In this document: in pieces, positions 21,796-32,121 of the stretch
Position numbering within the stretch: position 1 is the stretch's first letter
Layout of the letters: every line of letters begins with the position of its first letter
Source of the DNA: Hysterium pulicare CBS 123377
Lineage: Eukaryota > Ascomycota > Dothideomycetes > Hysteriales > Hysteriaceae
Direction of reading: 5' to 3'
DNA: 64,000 bases
Assembly: GCA_000467715.1 (NCBI GenBank)
Contig: AJFK01000464.1
Coordinates: forward strand, 62,001 to 126,000
Made by a program: the position numbers and the translations under genes
The notes under the pieces: generated by a model
What the model was told of the DNA's origin: nothing
Databases searched by the model: none
The model's input: only the letters and a program-made list of their open reading frames with translations

Positions 21796-23634
21796 ATGGA
21801 CTCTCTCACTACCCATCCGAGCACCGCTTTGCAAGCCCAGGCCTTTACTGCCCCAACTTCTCTCAGCTATCCCGGTGGTGCCGAATTGACAAACCAACTC
21901 ACACCTCCTTCGTCAGAGAAGAACATGCAGACTAACGGAAATGGAAACGCTGCGACGCCGGTAACTCCGGTGACTGAATCTAATCCCTCCGGGATTGTAC
22001 CAACCCTGCAAAATATGTCAGTTGCTCTTCTATACGATATGTGCGATCTTACTAACGCCTATCCAGCGTGGCCACTGTGAACGTTTGTAGCCCTGTGTTT
22101 CCTGTGATGATACAAACTAATCGTTTTCCAGCTATCAGCCCGACTGGATCTCAAGACCATTGCGTAAGTTCTCAAACTTCTCATGGGCCTCATGTACCTC
22201 TGCTAACAAATCCAAGCTTGCACGCTCGCAACGTAGGTGAGCCTCAATACTTCTAATTGTTCCTAGTTAACATTCCTTATAGGCAGAGTACAATCCCAAG
22301 GCAAGTGACCACGCAACTGCGTTTTTTATGTTACGACTGACCTTTGTAGCGTTTCGCAGCAGTAATAGTACGTAAAGTCCCGGTACAAAGTCCATCTGCC
22401 CATCTTGGTACTTTGACTTTGTATTTTCACCATTCAAATCCCACTAAAGTGGTATTTTATGACGAGAATACAAGTGGCAGAAGTATTAGGCGGGCTTTGG
22501 GAGTACCAAAACCCTTTTTTGAAGTTCATGCTAATTGTACGCCCACTCTAGATGCGGATTCGGTATGTTCTCACCGTCCTCCCCAATGTCAAGCTACGGC
22601 TAACCCCATCACAGTGAACCCAAGACAACTGCCCTCGTGTTCGCAAGCGGAAAAATGGTTAGCCTGCTATTGTTCTACGTACTGTGGACATGTTGGGACT
22701 AAACTTTTCAAAGGTAGTTACGGGAGCCAAGAGTGAAGACGACTCTCGTCTGGCCTCGCGCAAGTACGCCCGAATAATTCAAAAGCTTGGGTTCAATGCC
22801 GTGAGTCCTGCGATTTTTATCAGTATTTTTGATTTTCAAGAGTCTTGGCAATTTTCATCAGTCTCGCGATTTTCATGAGTCTTGGCGATCTTCATTGGTC
22901 TTGGCAATCGTTATCAGTCTCGTGTTTCCATCAACAGTCTACAGAATGATGCTAATAATGTGTTCAGAAGGTTCGATCCTCTCAATCCGAATAACAAAGC
23001 TTGCTAACTTCTCTTTGAAAAGTTCCAAGAGTTCAAGGTTAGTTTCTTTCAATCCCAACTGATGAAGCCCGCTAACAGGAATCAGATCCAGAATATTGGT
23101 ATGTTTCGTTCATACATAGAAATGAATACATGGTAACCAAGTCAACAGTGGGCAGTTGCGACATTAAATTCCCGATAAGACTCGAGGGTTTGGCTTCTAG
23201 GCATCATACATGTAAGTTCATCTATTCGGCGAGCGATTACCGCAACTGTCCCATGCAAGATTTCGCAACTGTCCCATGCAAGTTTCCGCAGCTGGCCCAT
23301 GCAAGATACACACACACACACATTTAGAAGATCTACTGACAAATAATAGTCAGTTCCTACGAGCCGGAGCTTTTTCCAGGCCTTATCTACCGCATGATGA
23401 AACCCAAGGTAAAGCTAAAAGTCCAAAAAAAAACTTGCACTAATAAAATTACTTCTAGATCGTCTTATTGATATTTGTCTCGGGGAAGAGTGAGTGTGAT
23501 TTAAGGATTGACCTGAGTATGCTCTTTGCTAACCAATACACCTAGTTGTACTCACTGGCGCAAAAGTGAGGGAAGAGATCTACCAGGCATTCGAACTCAT
23601 CTACCCCGTTCTCTCCGACTTCAGAAAGAGCTAG
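21796..23634 (+). CDS. TATA-box-binding protein, split into about 15 exons
   Basis: Exons 21796-22016, 22067-22082, 22132-22163, 22217-22232, 22283-22300, 22350-22367, 22552-22562, 22615-22657, 22714-22800, (22968-22970), 23023-23037, 23086-23098, 23149-23211, 23350-23408, 23459-23489 and 23546-23634 join in frame to 244 residues. A variable Pro/Thr/Asn-rich N-terminus (~65 residues) precedes the two TBP repeats: [54 protein letters not shown] and [13 protein letters not shown]; then [53 protein letters not shown] and [20 protein letters not shown]. The protein is the saddle-shaped general transcription factor used by all three polymerases. The intron density is extreme; one intron (22301-22349) is GC-AG, one exon is 11 nt and one lysine codon seems to be a 3-nt exon. 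Every junction keeps the conserved sequence. Confidence 0.95.
22811..22922 (+). repeat. Imperfect ~19-nt tandem repeat inside a TBP intron
   Basis: Successive units of the type GATTTTCATGAGTCTTGGC, GATCTTCATTGGTCTTGGC and AATTTTCATCAGTCTCGC fill the intron after exon 22714-22800. About six diverged units are visible. Confidence 0.75.
23241..23309 (+). repeat. Three 23-nt tandem repeats inside a TBP intron
   Basis: Three consecutive copies of a 23-base unit starting CGCAACTGTCCCATGCAAG; the third copy has a few changes. A short (CA)n run follows directly, then the splice acceptor at 23349. Confidence 0.88.
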
Positions 23635-24392
23635 ATTGTCAAGCGAGCATCAACACAGGTATATCATATTCTGTAGTCGACTCTGCAGATGTTGTATTAA
23701 TACTTCAGTTGAAGGCCGATCGTATCATCCTCGTCGATTGCGATCCGACTTCTCAGTCATCTTGCGGACCCTTCCGGCTCAGCCTAGGCACGCATGATCG
23801 GCGAAGCTCCAGACCCTTATTTCTCTTACATGTCACTTCACTCCTGTTTTATCTGCGGCATTGCATGGTGTTTTGATCCGGATCTCTATTTGAGCCTCAT
23901 GCATTGGAGGCTTTCCCCACCTTTACACTTTTCAAACCTTATCCCCATGCAAACTTCGAAAGGCTGCACACGCTGGCTATCTGTTACGGCGATGGTGCGC
24001 CTTTGGCCTTAGTCCGGTCTTAATTTGTTCCGACTGGACCATGGGTATTTCATTTCTGGTTCCACTCTCAAGCATGAGATAGAGGTTTGGCGATTAGCGA
24101 AACGAGATTGAAAGACTGGCGGATGGTGACGATGATGAGGCGTGCAAGTCCTTTTACTTGCTCGGAGAACTCAGATACGACTACCGCTGGACGTCCAGAG
24201 TTCTCGACGATGTTTATTATACATGCTATCGTGGTTTCCTTATTGCGTCTTTCTTGGCGGAATGGGTTATATAAAGGTAGCTGAATGCCAACCACGATGA
24301 ATAGAATGTTGCACATTTGCTATGTGATGCCGTCACTCCCCACAGTCCCTAAATTGCCAGCAATGCACTGATTAAACTTCCTCAAGTAATCT
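23635..24392. other. Intergenic between convergent TBP and oxidase genes
   Basis: 758 bp of 3' flank. Short overlapping open frames only; no feature recognised. Confidence 0.4.
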
Positions 24393-25998
24393 CTACAACT
24401 TTCCCACTTTCCGCATCTCCTCCCTCAAAACCATCCCCTTCCGTCCGCCTCGACTCCCATCCCCCGCCCACATGTCCTCCCCCTCGCCCACCCTCCTCTC
24501 CTCCGTCCACTCCCACTTCCCCTTAAACTCCGCAGGCGTCCTTCCCACAATACACTCCACAACCTGATCTCCAATAACAGGTAAAAACTTAAACGCATGA
24601 CCCGATCCACCAGTCGCCACAAACAACCCTTCATATCTCGGATGATAGCTTATTAGGAAATCTCCGGTAGGCGTGTCCGTATACCAGCATATCCGGGTAT
24701 GAGAGAAGGGCCGCGAGGATATGGACGGATGGACAGAAGCGAGGAAATTGCGGCAAGCGGAGGAACCTTCTAAGGGTAAGTTGATTTGCGTCGGATCATC
24801 TACAGCCGTAACCGGTAAACTAACGACCATTTCCTCCCCTGCTTTCTCCGGATGCGGGATTCGGACGGGGTTTTTGTAGCCGTAGCCATGCCGGGCGATC
24901 TTTAAAGTGTTGTTGGAAGGCGGGATTATAAACATCCCCGTGGACATATTTAAGATAGTAGGGTTTTTGGATAGCAGGGATTGTTCGCGCTCGGAGAGCG
25001 GGAGGTAGGCTAGGACATGGCCTGTCGCTTTCGCTATACCGCGCAGGTCGAGGAGAGAAGGTGTCCAGGCGCCGGCGGCGAGGATGGTTAGGGAGGCGGG
25101 GATCTCGGATCCGTCTTTTAGCTTTGCGCCGGAGACTGATGAAGGGGCGGTGGTGTTGGTGTTGTTGAAGAGAAGCCGAGTCACTGTGCCCGTGATGAAT
25201 TTCACCCGTCCCAAAGCTTCCACTTCCCCCCTCAACCACCTCATAGCCCCCTCCGCATCCGCCCATCCCGACCGCCGATTCAAATACCCCGACTCCCCAC
25301 TCGCGCGCTCCGTCCCCGCCGCCCGCTTGATCTCCGCCGGCGAGTTCAGCACTTCGATGTCAGATGGCCCCAAACCCAGATTCTGCACGTTGGCGAGGGA
25401 GGCGGTGACGTAGGCGGTTTGGTTTGGGTCGGCGGTTATACAGATGCCGGATTCGTGGTAGTGGGCTGAGAGACCGGGGGTTTTGCGCCAGAGGGATTGG
25501 GCGGTGCTGGCGAGGGTGGCGTAGGGGGTTGAGGCGTAGTCGGGGCGGATTATGCGGGAGGTGTCGATCTGGGGGGTGGGGGGTTGTGTGAGTTTGGGGG
25601 TTGGAAAGGAGGATTTGGTGTGAGGAATGTGAAGGAGACTGGATGGAATATTGTAAGGACTGTAGAAACTGATATTTGAGAATTGAGGATTATGGATCAT
25701 AAGGAGCACGTGCGATATGCATGCAATGGAAACTTTGATGTTTGAGAAATGTGAACGACTATGGGTAAGGAGAAAAGGGAGCATTTACACTTGAGCCATC
25801 GGGCGCTGGAAAGGGGTGCCGGTCTACGAGAGTTATGGAAGTATCCTTGAACAATGGATTTTTGCATAGTGAGAAAGCAGTAGATAGTCCAAAGACACCG
25901 CTACCGATTATCAGAACGGATGAAGGTATTTCGCGCTCGTTCTCCAAAGAGGAGTATGAAGTCATAATGGATAGGCAAGAAGAACAAAGAGATTCCAC
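24393..25998 (-). CDS. FAD-dependent amine/sarcosine-type oxidoreductase (DAO family)
   Basis: Two exons, 25998-25789 and 25568-24393, 461 residues. The N-terminus has the dinucleotide-binding loop VLIIGSGVFGLSTAFSL and the strand-end acid DRHPFP. Splicing the 220-nt intron joins APDGSS to IDTSRIIRPDYAS, the usual sequence after the first Rossmann segment in fungal fructosyl-amine/sarcosine oxidase relatives. Later motifs are TILAAGAWTPSLL (FAD-binding) and ICWYTDTPTGDFLISYHP, followed by LFVATGGSGHAFKFLPVIG, which closes the FAD site. Such enzymes oxidise secondary amines or glycated amino acids to an imine with H2O2 release. Substrate class is not fixed by sequence. Whether translation starts at the first Met or at MTSYSS twelve residues later is open. 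No peroxisomal tripeptide is present (ends KVGKL). Confidence 0.9.
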
Positions 25999-26280
25999 GC
26001 TTAGGTCAAGTATCTAAATGGTGTACAAGAGAAGAGTCGAGATGTATGAACTAACTTACCTTTTTCACGATAACTAAAGATTTGTGTAGGTGGGGACGCT
26101 TGTGGTTTGATAGGGCGTCGGTTTCCCCCGGCTTTGTCAAAGGGAGCTTTGGGCACCACGTGTAGCAAGAGCTTGGACTTTCAAACGAAACTTTGGACTG
26201 CTGCACAACAACACCATCAATTGGCCTTAGTCAATTGCATCACTTCTCAAACTACTGTCACTCATTTCTTTATACAAGCA

Positions 26281-27396
26281 ATGGCAAGACCTCCTCCGAA
26301 TATAGATGCCGCTACAACAAAAGCACCTCCTAAAGATACCAAAAGCCTAGGACCGCAGTTTCGATCGCGTCCACCACCTTCCATACAGAAAGGCGCCAAA
26401 CCTACCAGCAACCCAAGTGGAAAAGATGGAAGGCCTCTTCCTTTCCAGCCCAAATCGCGTCCTCCACCCCCATCAGTTCAGACACCTCAAGAGAGAGCTA
26501 GGAGAGCACAACGAAATATGAGGTTGAGGAAAGTGCCGCTGCTTCTCAGTGGACTCGTGGCAGGGGGACTGGGCTTCTACTGCGTGAATATCTATCGGTC
26601 GTTAATGCGAGATCCTGAATTGAAGGATGTCCCAGCGGATGTATCTGATCGCTTCGACAAAAGAGCCGCGATGTATGACGAGTCGGTTGACAGAGCGGAA
26701 TGGCTGACGGGCTTGAAGAGAAAGCGGTCGGCGATGACGAAGAAAGTGAGAGGGCATGTGTTGGAGGTCTCAGTGGGCACTGGACGGAATATACCTTACT
26801 ATCCAACCAAACAATGCGACACCATAACCTTGCTGGACAAGAGTCTGCCTATGCTGGTAGAAGCTAGGAAGAAGTGGAGAGACCAACACCCAGAGTACTT
26901 CCGGAGAGTCTTCTTCAAGAGGCAATCCGCTTTGGACCCAATCACTCCACCTTATGGATCACAGGAGGGATACGATACTGTGTTACAAACCATGGGACTC
27001 TGTTCGACGCCGGAACCTCTAGCTTTGCTCCGGAATATCGAGTCTGTCACGAAAGAGGATGGCGGGCAGATATTGCTGCTAGAGCATGGGAAATCACACT
27101 ACGAATGGCTGAACAATGTCTTGGACAAGCACGCACCCGCTCACGCGGATACGCATGGATGCTGGTGGAACAAGGACATTGGAAAGATAATCGAAGAGAG
27201 CGGTCTAGAAGTGGTCGCCATCAAGAGGTATAACTTTGGTACGACATGGTGGGTAGAGCTGAAGCCACGGAAAGGAAGGAGAAGCGTTGAAGGAGGTCCT
27301 ACATCTCCATCTGGAACAATACCGAAGTCTGAGGTCACTGGTCATCAGCAAGAATCTGCTGTGACACAGAGATCATGGTGGAGCTTCTGGAGATGA
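26281..27396 (+). CDS. OMS1: OMS1-like mitochondrial inner-membrane methyltransferase
   Basis: Single exon, 371 residues. The N-terminus is Pro/Lys/Arg-rich (residues 1-80), compatible with mitochondrial import, followed by one transmembrane segment VPLLLSGLVAGGLGFYCVNI. The class I SAM-methyltransferase fold follows: YDESVDRAEWLTGLKRKRSA, then the SAM loop VLEVSVGTGRNIPYY, the acid strand TITLLDKSLPML, the GYDTVLQTMGLCS motif and ILLLEHGKSHYEWLN. This order is that of yeast Oms1, a multicopy suppressor of oxa1 defects. The ATG at 26281 was preferred over upstream in-frame codons because it begins the import-like region. It is divergent from the FAD oxidase across ~280 bp. Confidence 0.9.
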   Translation: MARPPPNIDAATTKAPPKDTKSLGPQFRSRPPPSIQKGAKPTSNPSGKDGRPLPFQPKSRPPPPSVQTPQERARRAQRNMRLRKVPLLLSGLVAGGLGFYCVNIYRSLMRDPELKDVPADVSDRFDKRAAMYDESVDRAEWLTGLKRKRSAMTKKVRGHVLEVSVGTGRNIPYYPTKQCDTITLLDKSLPMLVEARKKWRDQHPEYFRRVFFKRQSALDPITPPYGSQEGYDTVLQTMGLCSTPEPLALLRNIESVTKEDGGQILLLEHGKSHYEWLNNVLDKHAPAHADTHGCWWNKDIGKIIEESGLEVVAIKRYNFGTTWWVELKPRKGRRSVEGGPTSPSGTIPKSEVTGHQQESAVTQRSWWSFWR

Positions 27397-28899
27397 ACAA
27401 TGAACTCTCGCATTCATTACTCCTATATGAAAGGGGCTGCAAATACTCGCTGCTACGGACATGCAAATGACCGTCGAGCTACAATGCTCAGCTTCCCAAC
27501 TTATTCGACTTTTAGCGCACAATTCTCACCATTTACAGCGACTATATTGATGTAGAGCCCATACGATTGGACAAACCTTATCGCGATCACAGCACATCAC
27601 ATCTTGCTTGACCCCCCCAAAATCTGATATCTCAATTTCTAGCAAAGCAGCAAGTTACACCACATAAGAAAGACAAACGGGTTAATGCAGCATCTGCAGC
27701 TCGACACATGATGTCTCGCAGCTCACTCCATCAATAATCAATGCAATTGAAGTCATGAATTTCCTCGAAGGGTATGATGGCAGGGCCTCGATATGCGAGC
27801 TGCAGCCTGGCTGACTTGCATGACTCGCCTTGCTGCAGCATTGAACGGACCAGAGTAAGGCAGGCAGCTTCCCAATTCAGGTAGTCTTACCAAGTCCAAC
27901 AATCGGATTCAGCGGAGGTGATCCGGGAGCCATGATGCTTTTCCGCGATGTGCTTTCCATTTTGCATCTCCACATAAAGTGACGATGGTGGTGTTTTGGC
28001 CCCCTGGCCATCACTTTTTAGCGGGACGTCGCGTGCCATGACCGCGGAGGGAAAGGGATGGGTCGACTTATTCGCCAAAGCTCCTTGAAACATGGAAGCC
28101 CGTGTGCTTTTCCAGAACGAGGGGAGAACAAGGCCAGTCTCCTTTCTTTGTCGTTGGTCGAAGTCCACCACCACCACAAGCCAGCGACGCATGCACACTG
28201 CTGACGCCAAGCTCGACGGCAAGAGTTCAATTAACATTATGGATGGCCGTTGTCATCCCCCCCGGTGGTTGCCTCGGCCTAGCAGGAAATTCTTTGTGAA
28301 ATTTTTCGCATTACTTTTTTTGCCATGCGTCGGGCCATTTATTTCTGCGCTCTCACCGCCCAAGACCAGCATGGCGTTGAGGCTAAATTGGCTTTTAGGG
28401 CGTTGGACGAAACAGGGGCGCGCTCGCCGCTGGAACAGATGCAAATGCACCGACGATCAGATCATCACTGGCCAAGCTGGGGTACGTAACAAGTGACTGC
28501 TAAGGGTTTTTGGCCCAACTTTGGCCCAAGACGAGACGGATGTGCGAAGTCACCGGAGGCGCTCTGCTGGTTGGTTGGTTGGCTGCGCACTCCGGGGACT
28601 GTAGAAACACCAACAAGTGCCATCACGAAGCTTCCCGCTGTCCGTGAAGCACTCACTTTCCAGCCTGACTTGATGTCTTTGGTGCTGGGCCGAGGGTCCA
28701 AGACCAGCCATGCACAGGCCGGGGAAGCGTGTGCAACGTGTGGAAGCGTCAAGCCGGTGGTGCTCGTTGAGGCGGAAGCCTCTTCTCGTGTGTGCCACGA
28801 CGAGGAATGCTCGGATTTGCTGCGATGCTTCCCCAACCCCTGGCGACGACTAAAAACAGTAGTCTTGTCATATCCACACGCCGTGACGATGCATCCTTG
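27397..28899. other. Intergenic, 1.5 kb, upstream of GDS1-like gene
   Basis: No family-like open frame. A plus-strand frame at 28493-28900 is open but shows no recognised motif. GC-rich patches and a C-run near 27610 are visible. Most likely promoter sequence for a regulator with a long upstream region. Confidence 0.4.
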
Positions 28900-29541
28900 A
28901 AATAACTTTGACACGGTCGGCTAGTCGTTCCTGCCTTGACCACTCTTGCTCCACCATCCCGTATCTCCCCTTCCGACTCCCTTTCTCTCGACGCTTGACG
29001 CTCGACTCTCCAGCATCCTCAGCATTCACAGTTCACTCCGCCGCCATCCCTCGGTGTACCTTGCATTTTGTACCATACTTGTCCACCATTTCTTTGTCGC
29101 TGCTTTAACCGCTCGTGGTGCAGGCAACTGTCGGGCGACTCACGAGACTACTTACGTCGGCGGAGGCTGCTGTTCAAGGAGCTTTCACCCTGACTTGCCC
29201 CGTCGCCGTCAGCAAAGCCCAGTATTGCACATCCTGCCATCATTTGCAGCCGACCAGACTTCGCTGGCCGCTGGACAGGCAGAAGTGTCGCACTACGCTA
29301 CCTTGCATCGCCGGCCTGCATACCAGCGGTAACGCTTCAGGCAAGGACTGCTGCATTCCGCTGTTCATCCCGGCCAATAACGACCATCTGAGATCACCCT
29401 CGCCCATTTCTCTCTCCCAAGCAACAACAGCTAGCAACCGCAATTCTCGCCCCGGTCGCGCAACGCCAGACATTATTCTCTGCCTCGAGACATCCTCCAT
29501 CGCCCTGAACCACTCCTTGCGACACTGCACACTCCCTCAAA
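28900..29541 (+). promoter_or_regulatory. Long ATG-free 5' leader of the GDS1-like gene
   Basis: About 640 C/T-rich bases without a plus-strand ATG lead to the start at 29542, much like the leader of TBP. Open frames cross it but lack start codons. Confidence 0.45.
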
Positions 29542-30843
29542 ATGCCCTACAACACGAGGAGGAAGTCGTTGTCGCTTCCGTCGCTAGGCATTCATCTGCC
29601 AAACAGCTCCCGATCGTCATCTCACCGCTCACCGCCCACGACAGCTACGGGCGAGCAACCACAACCTCCAACAAAAAAAGTGAAACGGTCGCATTCCTCC
29701 AACTCAACCTCGCCCGTACCCTCGAGTCCTCCACGAACAACTACTCTACGATTCAAAGATGAGCGACCGAAAAGTTCAGGTCGAGTGGCGGAAAACACCC
29801 CGCCACCCTCGCCCGGTGGAGAGTCGGGACAAACAAAGGTCGACACTGAAGGAATCGACGACACCATCGTAGTGGGCGTCATCGAGCAGCTGGAGAAGAC
29901 TGGCAACAGGCCACACCTACTGAAAGAGCTCGCTGCTATTCTGTCGGCCACTATTCCCATTGTTGAGAGGTACGTCGCTGCTGGAAGCGGAATCTATTTT
30001 TTTGGTACTAACGTTAACGTCTACCGCAGTTCTGCCAACCCGTCGGCAATAATTTCGTCACGACTTGCGACCTATCTCAAACGTTCGTGGACTGCGCTAT
30101 CAAGATGTCCCCTCGACAAAGTATTAGTAGGCACACACCCAAAGCGTGTGTACTACTTCCTCACCACTTGTCCGCGCCAACCCATTCCGGCCGATCCGTC
30201 GAATGCTCCCTCAGCAGCTCGCATCATATCCCCCTCACTTTCCTCCGCGGGATCCGAAGGAGGAGAGGAACTAGAACCACGGGCTCGCAACCAGATGTCT
30301 CCTTCGCCGGAACTGGACCTCTCGTCTCCGGACTTTGACGATGACACTATGTCGTTCACGAATCAATCGCATCCACCTACCAGTACCAATATTGCGCACA
30401 ACCGACGAGCCGTTTCGCCCCCATTGGAGCGCGACGAACGAGAGTTTACGCAAACAGCTTCTTCCTTGCAGCAGAGGAGACGAAGTCAGGATGCGGAACA
30501 GAAATCACGCCAGTCGTCCGAGGAGACCCAGAGCTCCACTGATGCTACCATGGAAGACCCTATTCCTGAGGAGATTGAGGAAACCGAAGAGAGCGCTGCG
30601 CTCAGAAATTCAGAGGCTGCCGCCGCACTCTTTGGACATGTTGATCATCTATCTGTTCACGTGCAACGTGAATTGACATCCAGCAGTCCGATGCTGAAAC
30701 CACAACTGGAGATTGAAATCTCGCGAACTACCTACAGGGACGTGAAAATGACCGGCGAAGACTTCGAGTGGGGCTGGTCAGAACTCAAAAGCCCGGAGAA
30801 TGTAGAGCTCGCTGAGCTGGATGATTTGTTCGGTGGATATTGA
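29542..30843 (+). CDS. GDS1-like fungal winged-helix regulator
   Basis: Two exons, 29542-29969 and 30030-30843, 413 residues. It starts MPYNTRRKSLSLPSLGIHLP and has a basic PTKKVKRSHSS nuclear-localisation-like stretch. The folded part lies at about residues 110-215: GIDDTIVVGVIEQLEKTGNR, LLKELAAILSATIPIVE, then SSANPSAIISSRLATYLKRS and VYYFLTTCPRQPIP, the winged-helix core of the fungal GDS1 group. The rest is Ser/Pro-rich and acidic, ending in DFEWGWSELKSPENVELAEL. The intron is 60 nt and contains no stop, so an unspliced mRNA would encode 20 extra residues inside the winged helix. Yeast GDS1 is linked to mitochondrial gene expression; function here is inferred only as transcriptional. Confidence 0.88.
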   Translation: MPYNTRRKSLSLPSLGIHLPNSSRSSSHRSPPTTATGEQPQPPTKKVKRSHSSNSTSPVPSSPPRTTTLRFKDERPKSSGRVAENTPPPSPGGESGQTKVDTEGIDDTIVVGVIEQLEKTGNRPHLLKELAAILSATIPIVERYVAAGSGIYFFGTNVNVYRSSANPSAIISSRLATYLKRSWTALSRCPLDKVLVGTHPKRVYYFLTTCPRQPIPADPSNAPSAARIISPSLSSAGSEGGEELEPRARNQMSPSPELDLSSPDFDDDTMSFTNQSHPPTSTNIAHNRRAVSPPLERDEREFTQTASSLQQRRRSQDAEQKSRQSSEETQSSTDATMEDPIPEEIEETEESAALRNSEAAAALFGHVDHLSVHVQRELTSSSPMLKPQLEIEISRTTYRDVKMTGEDFEWGWSELKSPENVELAELDDLFGGY

Positions 30844-32121
30844 GGGATATTGAGGGATGTTGAGATGATCAGACCAAAATTGTGATACTTGTTAAGGAAA
30901 TCCTGATATATGGTGACGAATCTCTTATCTCTTCAGCGTATATCCTGTCTCCATTTTGAACCTTTTCGTACTTTTCTCTCTCCTCATTTTTGAGATTATA
31001 TCCTAGACGTTTTTTTCTCGCCGCTCGCGCTGCATTGGCTGGGGAGAAATTGTACTGGAGTTGAACGGGCGACATGAGGAGTTCTTGGTGATTGCCAACG
31101 TACTATTGGGAGTCATTGTAAGATAGGTGTAGTCATGACTGAGGAGCTGGGCTTGGCTCAGGCTGTGACACTACTGGGTCCTATGACCAACTGGGAGCGA
31201 GAGATGAAGAAGGGAATATGGGGAACCTAAAATGCAAAAAGGCTTTGATATACAACAAGAATATTTATTAAATTTCGTACAAGCCTGATTATCTTTGAAC
31301 CTGGTGGTACAGGAATATTTGCTGTTGAATGTAGCATGCCTTAAAACTTCGGCACTGAAACCTTGATTGTGTTTACTTAACTCGAAACTAAAGCCTCCTG
31401 ACCTCTCTTCCCCTTTCTCGCACACCTTGCGCGAAGGACCCTTAATCAACCTCGTGCTCGGGTTTCTGAGGCTCAAAGTCAACCGGGCATCCATGATCTA
31501 CTGCTTTGGGCACTTACGCGACTCGGCATCAGCCATGACTTCCATTGGGCATTTGCTCATCCAAAGGTCGAAAGTTTTCCCTATAACCCCCAATCCCGCG
31601 ATTACATTCAATTTTGGCTGTTTCGCGAGATATCACACCCTGAGGTTCAACCAGCCCAAGCTCCCAGCCACCTGTTATTGCTCACCGTCGCAGCCTCGTC
31701 GTCAAGCGAGAGGCAGCCCCAATCTCACGGAACGTAGTCGCACGAGAAGACTCAGCCGCATCTGATCGCCAACTCCAGAAAACGTTTCCTTTCGATCACT
31801 CACGATAATGTGCATACTCTCCCTCTTCATTTCCTTCAAACAACATTGTAGTCACGACCGTTCTTTCCCGCCGCACCTGCGCGCTTCCTAGCTCATTTTC
31901 CGTTGTGCGACTCTGTGCTTTGATCGTCCATCGGCGGTCCGCATATGCATTCTTGGGGATCGGAACGCAGACGTTACGACCCGACCCACACCACACGTGG
32001 CGTTTAGATTGCTGGAACTACGACTAAAAGCTTTTTGGATACCTGCATCACATAGTGCTATCCCACCAGAATATCGTTGGCACGCATTAGGAGTAGTTCC
32101 CCCACTCACGTAAGGCTATCC
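30844..32121. other. Intergenic, 1.28 kb
   Basis: 3' flank of the GDS1-like gene and promoter of the DUF2235 gene. Plus-strand frame 31367-31765 has no recognised motif and is not called. Nothing else is seen. Confidence 0.4.

Noticed and set aside
23241-23321. CRISPR-like array
   Set aside because: Only three contiguous 23-nt units without spacers, inside an intron of a eukaryotic gene.
28493-28900. 135-codon plus-strand frame with two CxxC-like pairs
   Set aside because: No family resemblance and GC-rich promoter context; chance frame likely.
29115-29762. 215-codon plus-strand frame overlapping the start of the GDS1-like gene
   Set aside because: No ATG at its start, different frame from the conserved protein; leader sequence.
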